Positions 13,754 through 25,814 of a stretch of 64,000 bases of DNA are shown piece by piece. This stretch comes from Macrotis lagotis (lineage: Eukaryota; Chordata; Mammalia; Peramelemorphia; Peramelidae): NCBI RefSeq assembly GCF_037893015.1, contig NC_133661.1:221048299-221112298 (forward strand), read 5' to 3'. How positions within the stretch are numbered: the stretch's first letter is position 1; every line of letters begins with the position of its first letter. Under the pieces are notes generated by a model, which was not told the DNA's origin, did not search any database, and saw only the letters and a list, made by a program, of their open reading frames with translations. The position numbers and the translations under genes are program-made.

Positions 13754-14448
13754 TCATGTGTCTCTTGAACCTCCTGTTTGATGACCAATTTTTCTATTTA
13801 AGTCTGGTCTTTTCATCAGAAATTTTTGGAATTCTTCCATTTTCCATCACTAGATCCTATAATATAAAGTCCACGCTTTTTTTTGTCTTCAATGTTTTCA
13901 GGAGGTCCAATAATTTTCAGGTTGCCCTTCCTCGACCTGTTCTCAAGGGCAGTGGTTTTGCTGATGAGGTAGTATACATTTTCTTCTATTTTTTTATTTT
14001 GTTTGACAGGCTCTTGCTGTCTCATGAAGTCATTAGTTTTTGCAGACTTCATTCTTTTTTTTAGGGAGTTTTCATCATTAACCTTTTGCTACTCCTTTTC
14101 CAATTGGTCAGTTCTACTTTTGAAAGAGCTTTCTATTTGACTAATTGTGGATTTGAGAGAATTACTTTCTTTTTGCATTTGCCCAATTGAGGATCTGAGA
14201 GATTTATTCTCATTTTGTATTTGTGCAATTTTATTTTCTCAAGTTTTTGTTTTCTTGTTGCATGATATTAATTGTCTCTCCCAAATTTTCCAGTTGATTT
14301 TTAAATTCCTTCCTTATTTATTCAAGGAAGTCTTTCTGTCTGGTGACCAGATCATATTCTCCTCTGAGGTTCTCTTTGTTTCTGAGTTAGGGTCTTTTCC
14401 GTCCAATAATTTTTCTAAGGATCCACCTTTCTGCTGACCCTTCTCCAT
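13754..14448 (-). pseudogene. L1 ORF1 with internal deletion, minus strand
   Basis: It starts MEKGQQKGGSLEKLL and runs through a coiled-coil repeat to ENRSRKGNLKIIGPPENIE. After SSDGKW it jumps directly to KNSKNF, the C-terminal end; about 350 bases present in the + strand copy are missing. The junction (13838-13844) lies at a short shared TGGAA. This would remove most of the RRM and C-terminal domains. Confidence 0.75.
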
Positions 14449-14955
14449 TTTGCTAAGACCCTGGGTTGGGGAGGGGCTGGTTCTCAGGGCTTTTTTGTTG
14501 GGATTGCTAGAGGCTTTACTCACTGAGTGCAATTTCTCTGGCTGGCCAGTAGGAGGTGCTGGTTTCTTTCTCTGGAGTGTTTGAGACCTTGATTGAGGCC
14601 TTCTCCCTTAGCTTGAAGGGAGGGGTTGAAGCTATGGAATCTTTTTGCCTGCAATCAATGGTTGGCCTTACCATGGGGTGAGGTCTTTCCTCTCCCTATT
14701 TTCAGCTGGGCTGGTTCTTCTGCTCTCACACCTGTACCTGAGGCAGAAGTAGTCTGCAATTGTTTGTTCTAGAAGAGGCCTCAGCTGCAATGGAGGTATG
14801 GACTCAGAGTTCCTCAGACCAGAGGAGCCCAGTGATGGTGTGTCCACAGCTCTCCTGCATTGGAACTCCCCCCCCCCAGCCCTGTTGGCAAGCTCCAGAG
14901 GGTCAGAGCCAGCACCAGTGCCTCTGCTCCCTAGTTGATTCAAACCCCTGTTATC

Positions 14956-15068
14956 AGAAATTGTTTTATATCCTGTGACTGCCAAAGTTGCCAATTATTT
15001 TTTAGTAGTTTTTTTAGATGATTTTTTTGGGATTCTCTATGTATACCATCATGTCATCTGCATAGCTA
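14956..15068 (-). mobile_element. Short L1 ORF2 fragment, minus strand
   Basis: The stretch corresponds to the ORF2 region around the FADD motif: GATTCTCTATGTATACCATC matches 10890-10910 in the neighbouring L1 with few changes. It sits head-to-tail against the truncated 5' UTR, so it is a separate older insertion or a rearranged piece. Confidence 0.65.
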
Positions 15069-16161
15069 CCTTTTTAATATTTGGAGAGCCACCACTAACT
15101 CAGGTAGAATGTCATTTTTCAGGATGCAGTTTTTCATAGGTAGATTCTATTGCGTAAGTAGAAGAATCAGGGTATGGAATTTGGATGTTAAGCCTCCATA
15201 ATTGCTGGTATTGCAACTTTTTCATGCTTGGAAGACTTTTAAGGCATCAATACCCAAGGGTGGTAGTCTCAATCTTGAATTCTTACCATAGTACACAAAT
15301 TGGTATGTATAGTGATCAAGGAGGACCAGTACCTCTTTCCAAATTATATGTTTCTCTTTTGGGGAAAATCCACTCCAAGGCTACCCTGCCCTTTACAAAG
15401 AGAACTCTTACCCCAGACTCTGATAGGCTTATCTGTCATCCTGATTTTCTGATTTAGATGCCTCACAATGCCCATCTAGATGGGCACTCTAGATTCAGGA
15501 ATCTAAACCTACTCACTTTTGAATGACAAGTTCAAAGGAAGCCATTGCCTGTCCCTAAAGAATGGAACTTGCCTATCTCTCAGGACTGAGTAACTCATGT
15601 TCAACTACCGTTCACATGGAACACTACTCCACTTCGGTCTTTAATGTTCTCCTTCCAATAAATGCTATTATCTCCAAGGTCTGTACCTGTGATGATTCCA
15701 TCCATGCCTTAAGCTTCCAGACCCACCTTCGTGGCCCTCCTTCTCATCATGGTCTAGTCCCTGAGGAGACTCAAAAGTGCCTTTGTCTGTTCCTGTTCAG
15801 CTTTCCCATTACAAGTGAAGGCTGGATATGGGCACAACAACCCAGCAACCAATTTCAGGATTACCTGATTTGACAAATGAGTTGGTGTATACTCCTTAGT
15901 GGACTCTGACTTCCACAATCACTGTCCTGCTCTCTATATATCAACCAACACCTTTTCTGTAGTGCAATGAGCACTGGATTTCAAGGCATGTACTGACAGA
16001 GCAGAGCAGCTTCATTTTGTGACAGGGAAATTGACATTGTCCTTGTGTTAAAACTATAGAAAATCCTATCATACTTCTGAGTAGTTCAAAGATAGAGAGT
16101 CTGAGAAGAAAGACTGTACTGATAATTATTCCAATGAGGGATGAGCTTGCATATATTGAGT
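15069..16161. other. Unassigned sequence
   Basis: Unique-looking, more G+C than its surroundings at 15220-15880. A perfect palindrome GCCCATCTAGATGGGC lies near 15471-15486. No gene seen. Confidence 0.5.
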
Positions 16162-16440
16162 TGTCACATTCTGTCATCAGATATATCTTCTTGGTTCTTG
16201 CCTGGCATTGATGGTGTGCCATAATGGCTTGCTGATATGAGAAAAAGAGAAACCAATTCAAGGCCAAAAGATTCATGAAGCAGCAAGACCATCACCAAAA
16301 GTCCTGTTATCCATCAATCAGGTCATGAGATGGAATGATACTGATAAAGGCAAGTGAGAAGGATTCCTTGAACAGTATACCCAAATCTATAACAAACATA
16401 ATTAAGCAAGTCAACTCAAATCATTTGATTGGTTGTTATG
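16162..16440. repeat. Unnamed interspersed repeat, copy A
   Basis: It shares its order of words with 37335-37608: CACATTCTGTCA, TTGCCTGGCA, TGATG.TGTGCCAT, CAATTCAAGGCCAA, AGTCCTGTT, CTGATAAAGG.AAGTGA, ATAA.CAAACATAATT, CATTTG.TTGGTT. I do not recognise the family. Confidence 0.7.
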
Positions 16441-16829
16441 GTCTTTGATACTGAAGGAGGACAATTATAATTTTTATTCTTCTTAACATTATTATTACCT
16501 TTGATGTGAGGACTGCTAAGTACTTTCTAATTCTCATCCAATTTTGGTATCCATCTATCATCCAACTATCATCTGGGTCTACAAGAAACTGTAGCATCAG
16601 AAGTGACCATATCCTCAATAAACTATTTCATAAGATGGGCTAAACCAGGTAGAAGGTAACCAATATTTCTCAAACCTGTTGGTGAGTTGGACACCTATTC
16701 TAACCATATGAAGATTTCCTGGAAGAATGGGTAGATGAGAATAATTTGCTCCATTATTATAAAGATGCCTGAAACAGGTGCTGTGGAGTACAATTTTTTT
16801 GTCTGACATTAAAGACACCAAGGTCATCT

Positions 16830-17000
16830 ACTCCATCCTGGGACATCACTACTCATCTTGATTCTTGTTCTGCCACTGGACTTTGATGACTCTGTAAGAA
16901 AGAAAGAGCTTGAAGACTTTGTGAAACTCTGTCTCACTTAACTCTAATTCACATAGAAGTCAAGTCATTACCCTGTGATGTTGTATAATGTGAGAAAAGC
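16830..17000. repeat. Possible interspersed repeat of unknown family
   Basis: TCTGCCACTGGACTTTGATGACTCTG followed by GTCTCACTTAACTCTAATTCACATAGAAGTCAAGTC is of a kind that recurs in marsupial genomes. I see only one copy here, so the call rests on memory of the style and is weak. Confidence 0.3.
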
Positions 17001-17159
17001 ATCATAGATGGGGAAATATGAACGTGTAATATGAGTTCTCTGTTGGCTTATCCTAGAGCCAGGTTGCAACATCTACTCCTCTGATAGGTAGGCTTGAGGG
17101 GATATTTCTTTTCTAATGCAATCAGCTCTAGCCCTTTCCAGTTCAGTTTCCTCTTATTG

Positions 17160-17392
17160 TTATTTGTTGATGTTTTCAGTCATTTTCAGTTATGCCTCTT
17201 TGTGGCCCATTTTTGGGATTTTCTTGGCAAAGATACTAGAGTAGTTTGTCATTTCCTTCTTTAGCTTACTTTAGATGAGAAACCTGAGGCAAACTGTGCT
17301 AAGTGATTTGTTCAGTGTCACATAGCCAGTAAGGGTCTACATTTGAGCTCAGATCTTCCTTAATCCAAGTTCATCACTCTATCCATGTAGTT
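17160..17392 (-). mobile_element. Longer SINE variant, minus strand, diverged
   Basis: TTTTCAGTCATTTTCAGTTATG, TTGGCAAAGATACTAGAGTAG, AGTGATTTGTTCAGTGTCACA and CACTCTATCCAT follow the inverted SINE order. Confidence 0.7.
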
Positions 17393-19080
17393 TTTCCATT
17401 GTTATGGACTTATTACAAGTACTTCAGTTCTCTTCATTTATCTGATATTAACTTTAACAAAATTAACTTTGACAAAGAGGTATTTATTTAAAAGATTTTA
17501 CTAGAACAGAGTAAAAATAGTTTTCATAGCACTTCAATGACATAATTTCTTTTATATCACCTTGCTCTGTTGGGAAGGAAAGTTATAGGGCTGGGTTCGT
17601 CAGTTAGCTCAGTTCTTATACAGTATTAACCACATTGAGTTCATGTCAAGATGAAGCATGACTGTTGGATGAGTTCTTCTGTTGGACTAGGGTCTTAAAA
17701 GTCACTTCCAAGGAAGCCTTGGGGCATCAATGTTGCACTACCTTGACTTCTACACTCTGGAATGCCATGTAACCAAACAATATTACTGAATAACTTCTAA
17801 ACATATTGGGTCATGAGACTCTCTCCCCTTTCCTTTTACCTAGAAGACCTTCCCCTTGATGGATGGTATAGCAAGAATTGTCATGAGAAAAGGACTTGCC
17901 AAGTGGAATGAAGCTAGGAAAGAGAAACTGACCAAAGACTTTTAAATGTCTCCATGGCTTCCACAAAGCCTCCTCAGTTATAGGGTGTCTATGAAAGCTC
18001 TTATAGGTCATCATTATTTTACAAAATCATGTTTTCCCTAGACATGAGGAAACATCAACTGATAGATCTGGGTATCCTCCATATTTCCATTACAGATACC
18101 ATCAGCAGCAATGAACTTAGTCTTCTTATTTAACAAGCAGGTCCCCACAAAAAAGCTTCTTTTACAAGAGAAATCTAACTTGGATCATGGAATATGTGCT
18201 GCAAAATACTCTGGAGATAGTAATAGTGTTTTGTGAAATATACAGCCTGAATATTGGAGGCCCCTTGGATGACAAGGTGAAAAAGAGTCAATGTCCCCTT
18301 TCTTTCCATAGGTCTAATTCATTATGATGGGATTGGTTCTGGAATAGCTACAAAGAACCTAGTAAATTTTTTATTTCTTTTAAACATTTGGAAGACTTGG
18401 GTATAGTTGTAGTAGTAGAAAGAAACCACTAGATAGCCAGAAATAGAAGATTAAAAGAAAGATTAAAGAAAGATAGAGGTAGAATGATTAAAGGGGCAGT
18501 TTATTGGAGGAGATGGAAGGAGATGGAATCAATGACATATATAAATGGATTGACCTTGATGAGGTGCAGGTTCATCTTTTCATCAGAGTCTGGAGTAAAT
18601 GAGGAGAGAGCAAAGTACTATTTCACAAATTTTTGAAGCAAAAAGAAGAGAGAGGCCTTGTGGTAAATGGCTTCTAGAAATAAAATTTGAGGTGAAGTCC
18701 TAGGCAAACAGCAATTCCTTTCAGGTGGCAGATCCTTTGTTACTAATTCCTTGAAGATTTCTATATCCTTCAATGGATGCAGTAGAGAGTGAGATTTTTT
18801 TAAGCCAGAGGAAACAAACTTTGCCTCCTATGTAAGAATGTTAGAAATTAATGGGCTAGTGTTATGGAGAAGCACTCTGCCATGAAACTTCAACTATGCC
18901 CTTTTAAGGCTTACAGTTTAACAGATGAAAAAAAAGAAAGCATTCTCACAAGCAACAAGACAAAATACATATGCAAAAGAATTTTTTAAAAAGTCATAAT
19001 GTTATGGAAGGTCAGAAGAAAATCAGTTCACTTTTTTTGGAAAGAAGTCATGTCAGGAAAGTTATATAAAAATATTCAGG
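17393..19080. other. Unassigned sequence before the L1
   Basis: No ORF above 67 codons, no repeats I can name. Confidence 0.5.
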
Positions 19081-19883
19081 TTGGATTCCAGCCAAGATGG
19101 TGGAGAGAAGACAAGCACAGTTCTAAAGTCTCCTGATCTTTCCCCATCTATCATATGAAACAAACCTCTTAACAGAAATCCAACCCAAAAAACTTAGAAA
19201 GAAAAGCCAGGTGAAAGAACACCTACCTGATGATTTGTCTCCCTCAGCAGCATTGGACAATTTCAGGTGGATGAGTCTGGGCACAGAGCACAGATCAGCC
19301 CTGGATCAGCCATATTAGCAGCTGAATTGGAGCCAGGGAGTCTGAGGGCCCGAGAGCCAGGCCTGCTAGATCAACTGTGGGGTTAGATCAACTGTGGGGC
19401 TAGTCTTGAGTCAGCTAGGGAGCAGAGGGGCGCTGACACTCTGGAGCTTGCCAACAGGGCTGGGGGGAAGAGTTCCAGTGCAGGAGAGCTGGGGACACAC
19501 CATCCCTGGGCTCCTCTGGTCTGAGGAACTCTGAGTCCACACCTCCATTGCAGCTGAGGCCTCTTCTAGAACAAACAATTGCAGACTACTTCAGCCTCAG
19601 GCACAGGTGTGTGAGCAGAAGAACCAGCCCAGCTGACAATAGGGAGAGGAATCACCTCAAGCCAGGGCAAAGCCCACCATTGATTGAAGGCAAAAGGATT
19701 CATTAGCTCCAACTCCTCCCTTCAGACTAAGGGAGAAGGCCTCAATCAAGGTCACAGACACTCCAGAGAAAGCAACCAGCAGGTGGTACTGGCCAGCCAG
19801 AGAAATTGAACTCAGTGAGTAAAGACTCTATTGATCCCGACACCCTGTGAACCAGCCCCTCCCCAACTCAAGGTCTTAACAAA

Positions 19884-20890
19884 ATGAAGAAGGGTCAGCA
19901 GAAAGGTGGATCCATAGGAAAATTCTTGGAAGGGAATGACCCTAACTCAGAGACCTCAAACCTCTGAGGAGAATACGATCTGGTCTTCAGCACAGAAAGA
20001 CTTCCTTGAAGAAATAAGGAAGGAGTTTAAAAATCAACTGGAAAATTTGGGAGAGATAATACCTTGCAACAAGAAAACAAATCCTTAAAAAATACAATTG
20101 GGCAAATACAAAATGAGAATAAATCTCTCAGATTCTCAATTGGGCAATTGCAAAAAGAAAATAATTCTCTCAAAACCTCAATCAGTCAAATGGAAAGCTC
20201 TTTCAAAAGTAGAATTTACCAAATGGAAAAGGGTTGCAAAATGTTAATGAAGAAAACTCCTCTCTAAAAAAAAAGGAATGGAGTCAAGAGAAAACCAAAA
20301 AATAGAAAAAATAGAAGAAAATGTAAACTACATCATCAGCAAAACTCACCTTGAGAATAGGTCAAGAAGGGACAACCTGAAAATTACTGGACTTCCTGAA
20401 AATATTGAAGAGAAAATAAAAAGCCTGGAATTAATATTACAGGATCTAGTGATGGAAAACTGCCCTTATTATCATGGAACCAGAGGCCAAAGTAGTGATT
20501 GAAAGAATATATTGATACCCTCCAGAACAAGATCCTACAATGAAAACACCAAGGGATGTTGTGGCCAAATTCCAGAACTATCAGATAAAAGAGAAAATCC
20601 TGCAAGCAGCCAGAAAGAAACAATTTAAAGATGAAGGTGCCACATTAAGGATTATGCAGGACCTGGCTGTATCAACATTAAGGGATTGAAGGGCCTGGAA
20701 TGAGATATTTTGAAGAGCAAGGGAGCTTGGAATGCAGCAAAGAATCCACTATCCCATGAAGCCGAGCCTTCTCTTCCAGGGAAAAAGATGGACCTTTAAC
20801 GAAATGGAAGAATTCCAAATTTTCCTGATAAAAAGACCAGAGCTAAATAGAAAACTTGGACATCAAACACGAGGTTCAAGACACAAATGA
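19884..20890 (+). pseudogene. L1 ORF1 (RNA-binding coiled-coil protein), mutated
   Basis: The reading starts MKKGQQKGGS at 19884 and ends GSRHK at TGA 20888-20890, about 335 codons, a normal L1 ORF1p length. A frame break lies near 19955. Residues from 20064 show three 14-residue units of the pattern NKSLxxxIGQxQxE, a coiled coil; then NRSRRDNLKITGLPENIEE, the start of the RRM-like domain; then the C-terminal domain ending LLFQGKRWTFNE and FQIFLIKRPELNRKL. The intact protein is a trimeric nucleic-acid chaperone that coats L1 RNA. Confidence 0.8.
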
Positions 20891-21663
20891 AAAGGTAAAA
20901 AGGGGGGGATGGAAAAAAGGAAAAAAAACTGCTATCCAATAAGTTGAAACTGGCTTTATTCCAGCATGGGGAAAACAATTCTCATAAATCTTGAGAATTA
21001 TAACTCTAATAGAGAGAATATACCTAGCCAGAAGTGATGGACATTCATGACCTATCCATGAGACTGTTATGCAATGAGATATAACTGGCTTTAACCCCAC
21101 TTGGGAGAAAGACTCTAATAACTCTCAAGAATTTTAACTCAGATAGAATGTACTTAGCTAGAAGTGACAGATACTCAGAATTTTCTATAACTCAGATAGA
21201 ATTATCTAAAAAAACACTACCTCCTTAAAAAGGGGAACAGGAAGGAGACGGGAGGAGGGAGGAGATTGAATGGGGTAAATTTCATTACCCTAAGAGTTGC
21301 AAAATACCTATGGTACTAGAGGGGAAGAAGGGAGAAGATGAGAAACACCTGAATCTTCTTCTCATCAGACTTGGCTTAAAGTCAACCTACACATACTCAG
21401 TCAACTTATAAAACATCTAACCTTTCAAGTATTAAAAGGTGAAAAGGGGAGGGGGGGATGGAGCTAGGGAGGGGGAGTGGGGAAAAAGGGGGAACTAACA
21501 AAAGGAAGGGAATGGAAAAGGGAACAAGGGAAAGGGGGAAAGAAAGGGGAGGGGGTGATATAGGAGAGCAAACACAATGAAGGGGTTGGTATTCAGAAAC
21601 AAAATACTGGGGTATAAGGATAAAGGGGGGGAAGGAGGAAAATACAAACAGAGGGAATAAAGC
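20891..21663 (+). other. L1 inter-ORF spacer, purine- and G-rich
   Basis: The 773 bases between ORF1 and ORF2 contain two near repeats (lines around 20990-21060 and 21100-21180) built on ACTCTAATAGAGAG/AACTCAGATAGAAT and AGAAGTGACAGATACTCA. They end in a strongly purine-rich strand with many runs of 3 to 7 G (21420-21630). The same spacer is present, inverted, at 12990-13740. Confidence 0.75.
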
Positions 21664-24600
21664 ATGGAGGGCAATAAAGAATTAGTAATCATAACATTAA
21701 ATGTGAATGAGTTGAACTCTCCCTTAAAATGTAAGAGAATAGCAGAGTGGATTGAAAACCAGAATCCTACAATATGCTGCTTAGAAGAAACTCATTTGAA
21801 GCAGAGAGATACATACAGAGTAAAGGTAAAAGGTTGGAGCAAAATATATTTTCCTTCAGCTGAAGTAAAAAAAGCAGGGGTAGCAATCTTTATCTCAGAC
21901 AAAGCAGCAGCAAAAATAGATAGTCTGAAAAGAGATAAGGAAGGAAACTTTGTCCTCCTAAGAGTTATCATAGACAATAAATTTAATTCAATACTGAATA
22001 TATGTGCATCCAATGGGACAGCATCCAAATTCTTAGAGGAGAAGCTGAAAGAACTACAGGAAAATAGAGACAGCAAAACTCAACCTCCCACTTTCAGATC
22101 TAGATAAATCGAATCATAAAATAAACGAGAATTAAGTTAAGGAGGTAAATAGATTGTTAGAAAAACTAGATATGGTAGTCTTACAGAGGAAACTGAATGG
22201 GGATAGAAAGGAATATACATTTTTCTCTGTAGTACATGGAACTTAAAGAAAAATTGACCATTTACTAGGACATAAACACCTAATTATCAACTACAGAAAG
22301 GCAGAAAGAGTAAATACATCTTTCTCAGAACACAATGCAATAAAAGTCATATGCAATATTGGGCCAAGGAGATATAGACCCAGAACCAATTGGAAACTGA
22401 ATAACCTCATTTTAAAGAATGAGTGGACCAAAAAACAAATTACAGAAAGAATTAACCATTTTATCCTAGATAATGATGATGATGAAACAACATACCAAAA
22501 CCTATGGGATTCATTCAAAGCAACTCTCAGGGGATATATTATAGCTCTAAATGCTCATATGAATAAATTGGAGAAAGTAGAAATCAATGAACTAAACATG
22601 CAACTAAAAAAATTAGAGAAAGAACAAATAAAAAATCCCTAATTTAATACCAAATTAGAAATTCTGAAAATTGAAGGAGAAATTAATAAAATCAAAAGAA
22701 AATAAACTATTGAATTAATAAATAAAGCCAAAAGTTGGTATTATGAAAAAACCAATAAAATTTATAAACCTCTGGTCAATTTGATTAAAAAAAAAGAAGA
22801 AAATCAAATTGCTAGTATCATAAATGAAAAAGGTGAATTCACCACCAATGAGGAGGAAATTAAGGTAATAATTTGAAATTTTTTTGCCCAACTCTATGCC
22901 AATAAATTTGATAATCTAGTGAAATGGATGAATATTTACAAAAATATAAGTTTCCCAGGTTAAATGAAGAGGAGATTAAATACCTAAACAACCCTATCTC
23001 AGAAAAAGAAATTCAACAAGCCATCATTGAACTCCCCAAGAAAAAATCACCAGGGTCTGATGGATTCACAAGTGAATTCTACCAAACATTTAAGGAACAA
23101 TTGGTTCCAATTCTATATAAACTCTTTGGAACAATAGGGGAAGATGGAACTGTGTCTAACTTTTTCTATGAAACCAATATAGTGCTGTTATCTAAACCAG
23201 GAAGAGTTTAAACAGAGAAAGAAAGTTATACACCTATCTCTCTGATGAATATAGATGCAAAAATCTTAAATAAAGTCTTAGCAAAATGATTACAAGTTAT
23301 CACTAGGATAATACAATATGATTAAGTAGGATTTATCCCAGGAATGCAGGGTTGGTTCAATATTAGGAAAACTTTTAGTATAATCAATTATATCAACAAT
23401 AAAGCTATCAGAAATTATATGATCATATCAATAGTGAAAGAAAAAGCTTTTGAGAAAATACAGCATCCATTCCTACTAAAAATACTAGAGAGTATAGGAA
23501 TAAATGGACTATTCTTTAGAATAATTAACAGTGTCTATATGAAACTATCAACAAGCATTATATTCAATAGGGAGTGGCTAGAGGCATTCCCAATAAGATC
23601 AGGGGTGAAACAAGGGTGCCCATTATCACCACTACTAGTCAATATTGTATTGAAATGTTAGCTTTAGCAATTAGAGAAGTAAAAGAAATTGAAGGAATTA
23701 GAATTGGGAAGGAAGAGACAAAACTCTCACTCTTTGCAGATGACATGATGGTCTACCTAAAGAATCCGAAGAAATCATCCAAAAAACTACGGGAAACAAT
23801 TAGCAATTTTAGCAAAGTTGTAGGTTATAAAATAAACCCTCATAAATCCTCAACTTTTCTGTATTTGTCTAACAAGATACTGCAGGCATAGCTAGAAAGA
23901 GAAATCCCAAAGTAACCTCAGACAATATAAAATACCTGGGAGTCTATTTGCCAAGACAGACTCAAAAACTTTCTGAAAACAATTATAAAACACTTCTCAC
24001 ACAAATTAAATCAGATTTAAATACCTGGGCAAATATCTACTGCTCATGGATAGGTAGAGATAATGTAATAAAAATAACAATTCTACCAAAACTAAACTAC
24101 CTATTTACTGCCCTACCAATCAAAATTCCAAAAGATTACTTTAATGCATTAGAAAAATTGTAAGTACATTCATATGGAGAAATAAAAAGTCAAGAATTTC
24201 CAGGAGCTTAATGAAAAAAGTGCAAAAGTAGGTGGCTTAGCCCTACCTGATCCAAAATTATATTATAAAGCATCAGTCATCAAAACTGTTTGGTTTTGCT
24301 AAGAAATAGAGTGGTGGACCAGTGAAATACACTAGGTGCAAAAGCAGGAGACAATTATAGTAATCTGCTATTTCATAAACCCAAAGAGTCCAGCTATTGG
24401 GAAAAAAAAACTCCCTCTTTGTTATAAGTTGCTGGGATAATTGGAAGTTAGTATGGAAGAAACTTAGATTAGACCAACACCTAACACCCTTTACCAAGAT
24501 AAGATCCAAATGGTTACAGGACTTAGACATAAAAAACAATACTATAAGCAAATTAGAACATCAAGGACTAGTTTACCTGTCAGATCTATGGAAAGGGGAG

Positions 24601-25586
24601 CAGTTTATGACTAAGGAAGAGATCAAGAACATCACCAAAAACAAACTAGATGATTTCGATCACATTAAATCAAAAAGCTCTTGCTCAGGTAAAACCACTG
24701 TAACTAAGATCAAAAGAAATGTAGTAAATTGGGAAACAATCTTTACAACTAATGATTCTGACAAAGTTCTCATTTCTAAAATATACAGAGAACTGAGTCA
24801 ATTTAAAAAGCCATTCCCCAATTGACAAATGGGCAAAGGATATGCAAAGACAATTTAGAGATGAGGAGATCAAAGCAATCCATAGTCATATGAAAAAGTG
24901 CTCTAAATCATTACTTATTAGAGAAATCAAAATTAAAGATTCTCTGAGCTACTACCTCATACCTCTCAGACTGGCCAATATGACTGGAAAGGATATTGAT
25001 CATTGTTGGAAGGGTTGTGGGAAATCTGGGACACTATTACATTGTTGATGGAGCTGTGAACTCATGGAACATTTCTGGAGAACTATTTGGAACTATGCCT
25101 ATAGGCAGCAAAAATGTGCATACCCTTTTACCCAGTAATACCACTACTGGGTCTATACCTTGAAGAGATGATGAAAAAGATTAAAATATCACTTATACAA
25201 AAATATTTATAGCAGCCCTGTTTGTGGTGGCAAAGAATTGGAAATCAAGTGAATGTCCTTCAACTGGGGAATGGCTTAGCAGCCTGTGGTATATGTATGT
25301 CATGGAACACTATTGTTCTATTAAAAACCAGGAGGTATGGGAATTCAGGAAAGCCTGGAGGGATTTGCATGAACTGATGCTGAGTGAGATGAGCAGAACC
25401 AGAAAAACACTGTATAGCCTAACAGCAACATGGGGGGTGATGTTCAACCTTGAAGGACTCGCTCATTCCATCAGTGCAACAATCAGGAACAAATTTTGGG
25501 CTGTCTGCAAAGGAAAGTGCCATCTGTATCCAGATAAAGAACCATGGAGTTTGAACAAAGTTCAAGGACTATTCTGTTTTATTTAG
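21664..25586 (+). pseudogene. L1 ORF2 (endonuclease-reverse transcriptase), mutated
   Basis: The ATG at 21664 opens the apurinic-type endonuclease (ITLNVNELNSPLK, CCLEETHLK, GWSKIYFPSAE). After several stops come the RT parts: [11 protein letters not shown] and [15 protein letters not shown] near 23000-23080, [14 protein letters not shown] near 23600, and the active site FADD at 23733-23744. The C-terminal part includes GKDIDHCWKGCGKSGTLLHC near 24985-25045, the cysteine-rich segment, and MYVMEHYCSIKN and MSRTRKT near the end. About 1300 codons in all, broken by at least eight frame changes or stops. Confidence 0.85.
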
Positions 25587-25814
25587 GAAAAATTCAGATA
25601 TCTTAATGTCTGATCTTCTTACTTCTTAGACTTCTTGTCTCTTCCTTAAGGATATGATTTCTCTCTCATCACACTCAATTTGGAACAATGCACAACATGG
25701 AAATAAAGTAATGACTGACAGATTGCTTTCCATGGGGGCTGGGGGGAGGGAAGTAAGATTGGGAGGAAAATTATAAAATAATATCTTTAATAAAAAAACA
25801 AAAACAAATTCAGG

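Larger units (their letters stand above)
8838..14955 (-). mobile_element. L1 retrotransposon, long, minus strand
   Basis: Same family as the + strand copy at 19.1-25.8 kb. Read on the minus strand it has the last part of the 5' UTR (14955-14449), ORF1 (14448-13754), the spacer, ORF2 and a 3' UTR ending at the T-rich stretch near 8840. It stops matching the other copy about 340 bases inside its 5' UTR, so it is 5'-truncated there. Confidence 0.87.
19081..25807 (+). mobile_element. L1 retrotransposon, nearly full length, + strand
   Basis: It begins with a 5' UTR whose first bases include CCAAGATGGTGGAGAG (as in other L1 promoters), has ORF1, a 0.77-kb spacer, ORF2 and a 3' UTR ending in an A-rich tail (near 25787-25805). 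Total about 6.7 kb. The flanks share ATTCAGG (19074-19080 and 25808-25814), a weak candidate target-site duplication. Both ORFs carry stops and frameshifts, so it is dead. A 17-base duplication lies in the 5' UTR near 19367-19400. Confidence 0.88.

Noticed and set aside
13756..14064. Open frames on the + strand opposite L1 ORF1 and ORF2 (also 12399-12866)
   Set aside because: They are antisense shadows of the mutated L1 coding regions.
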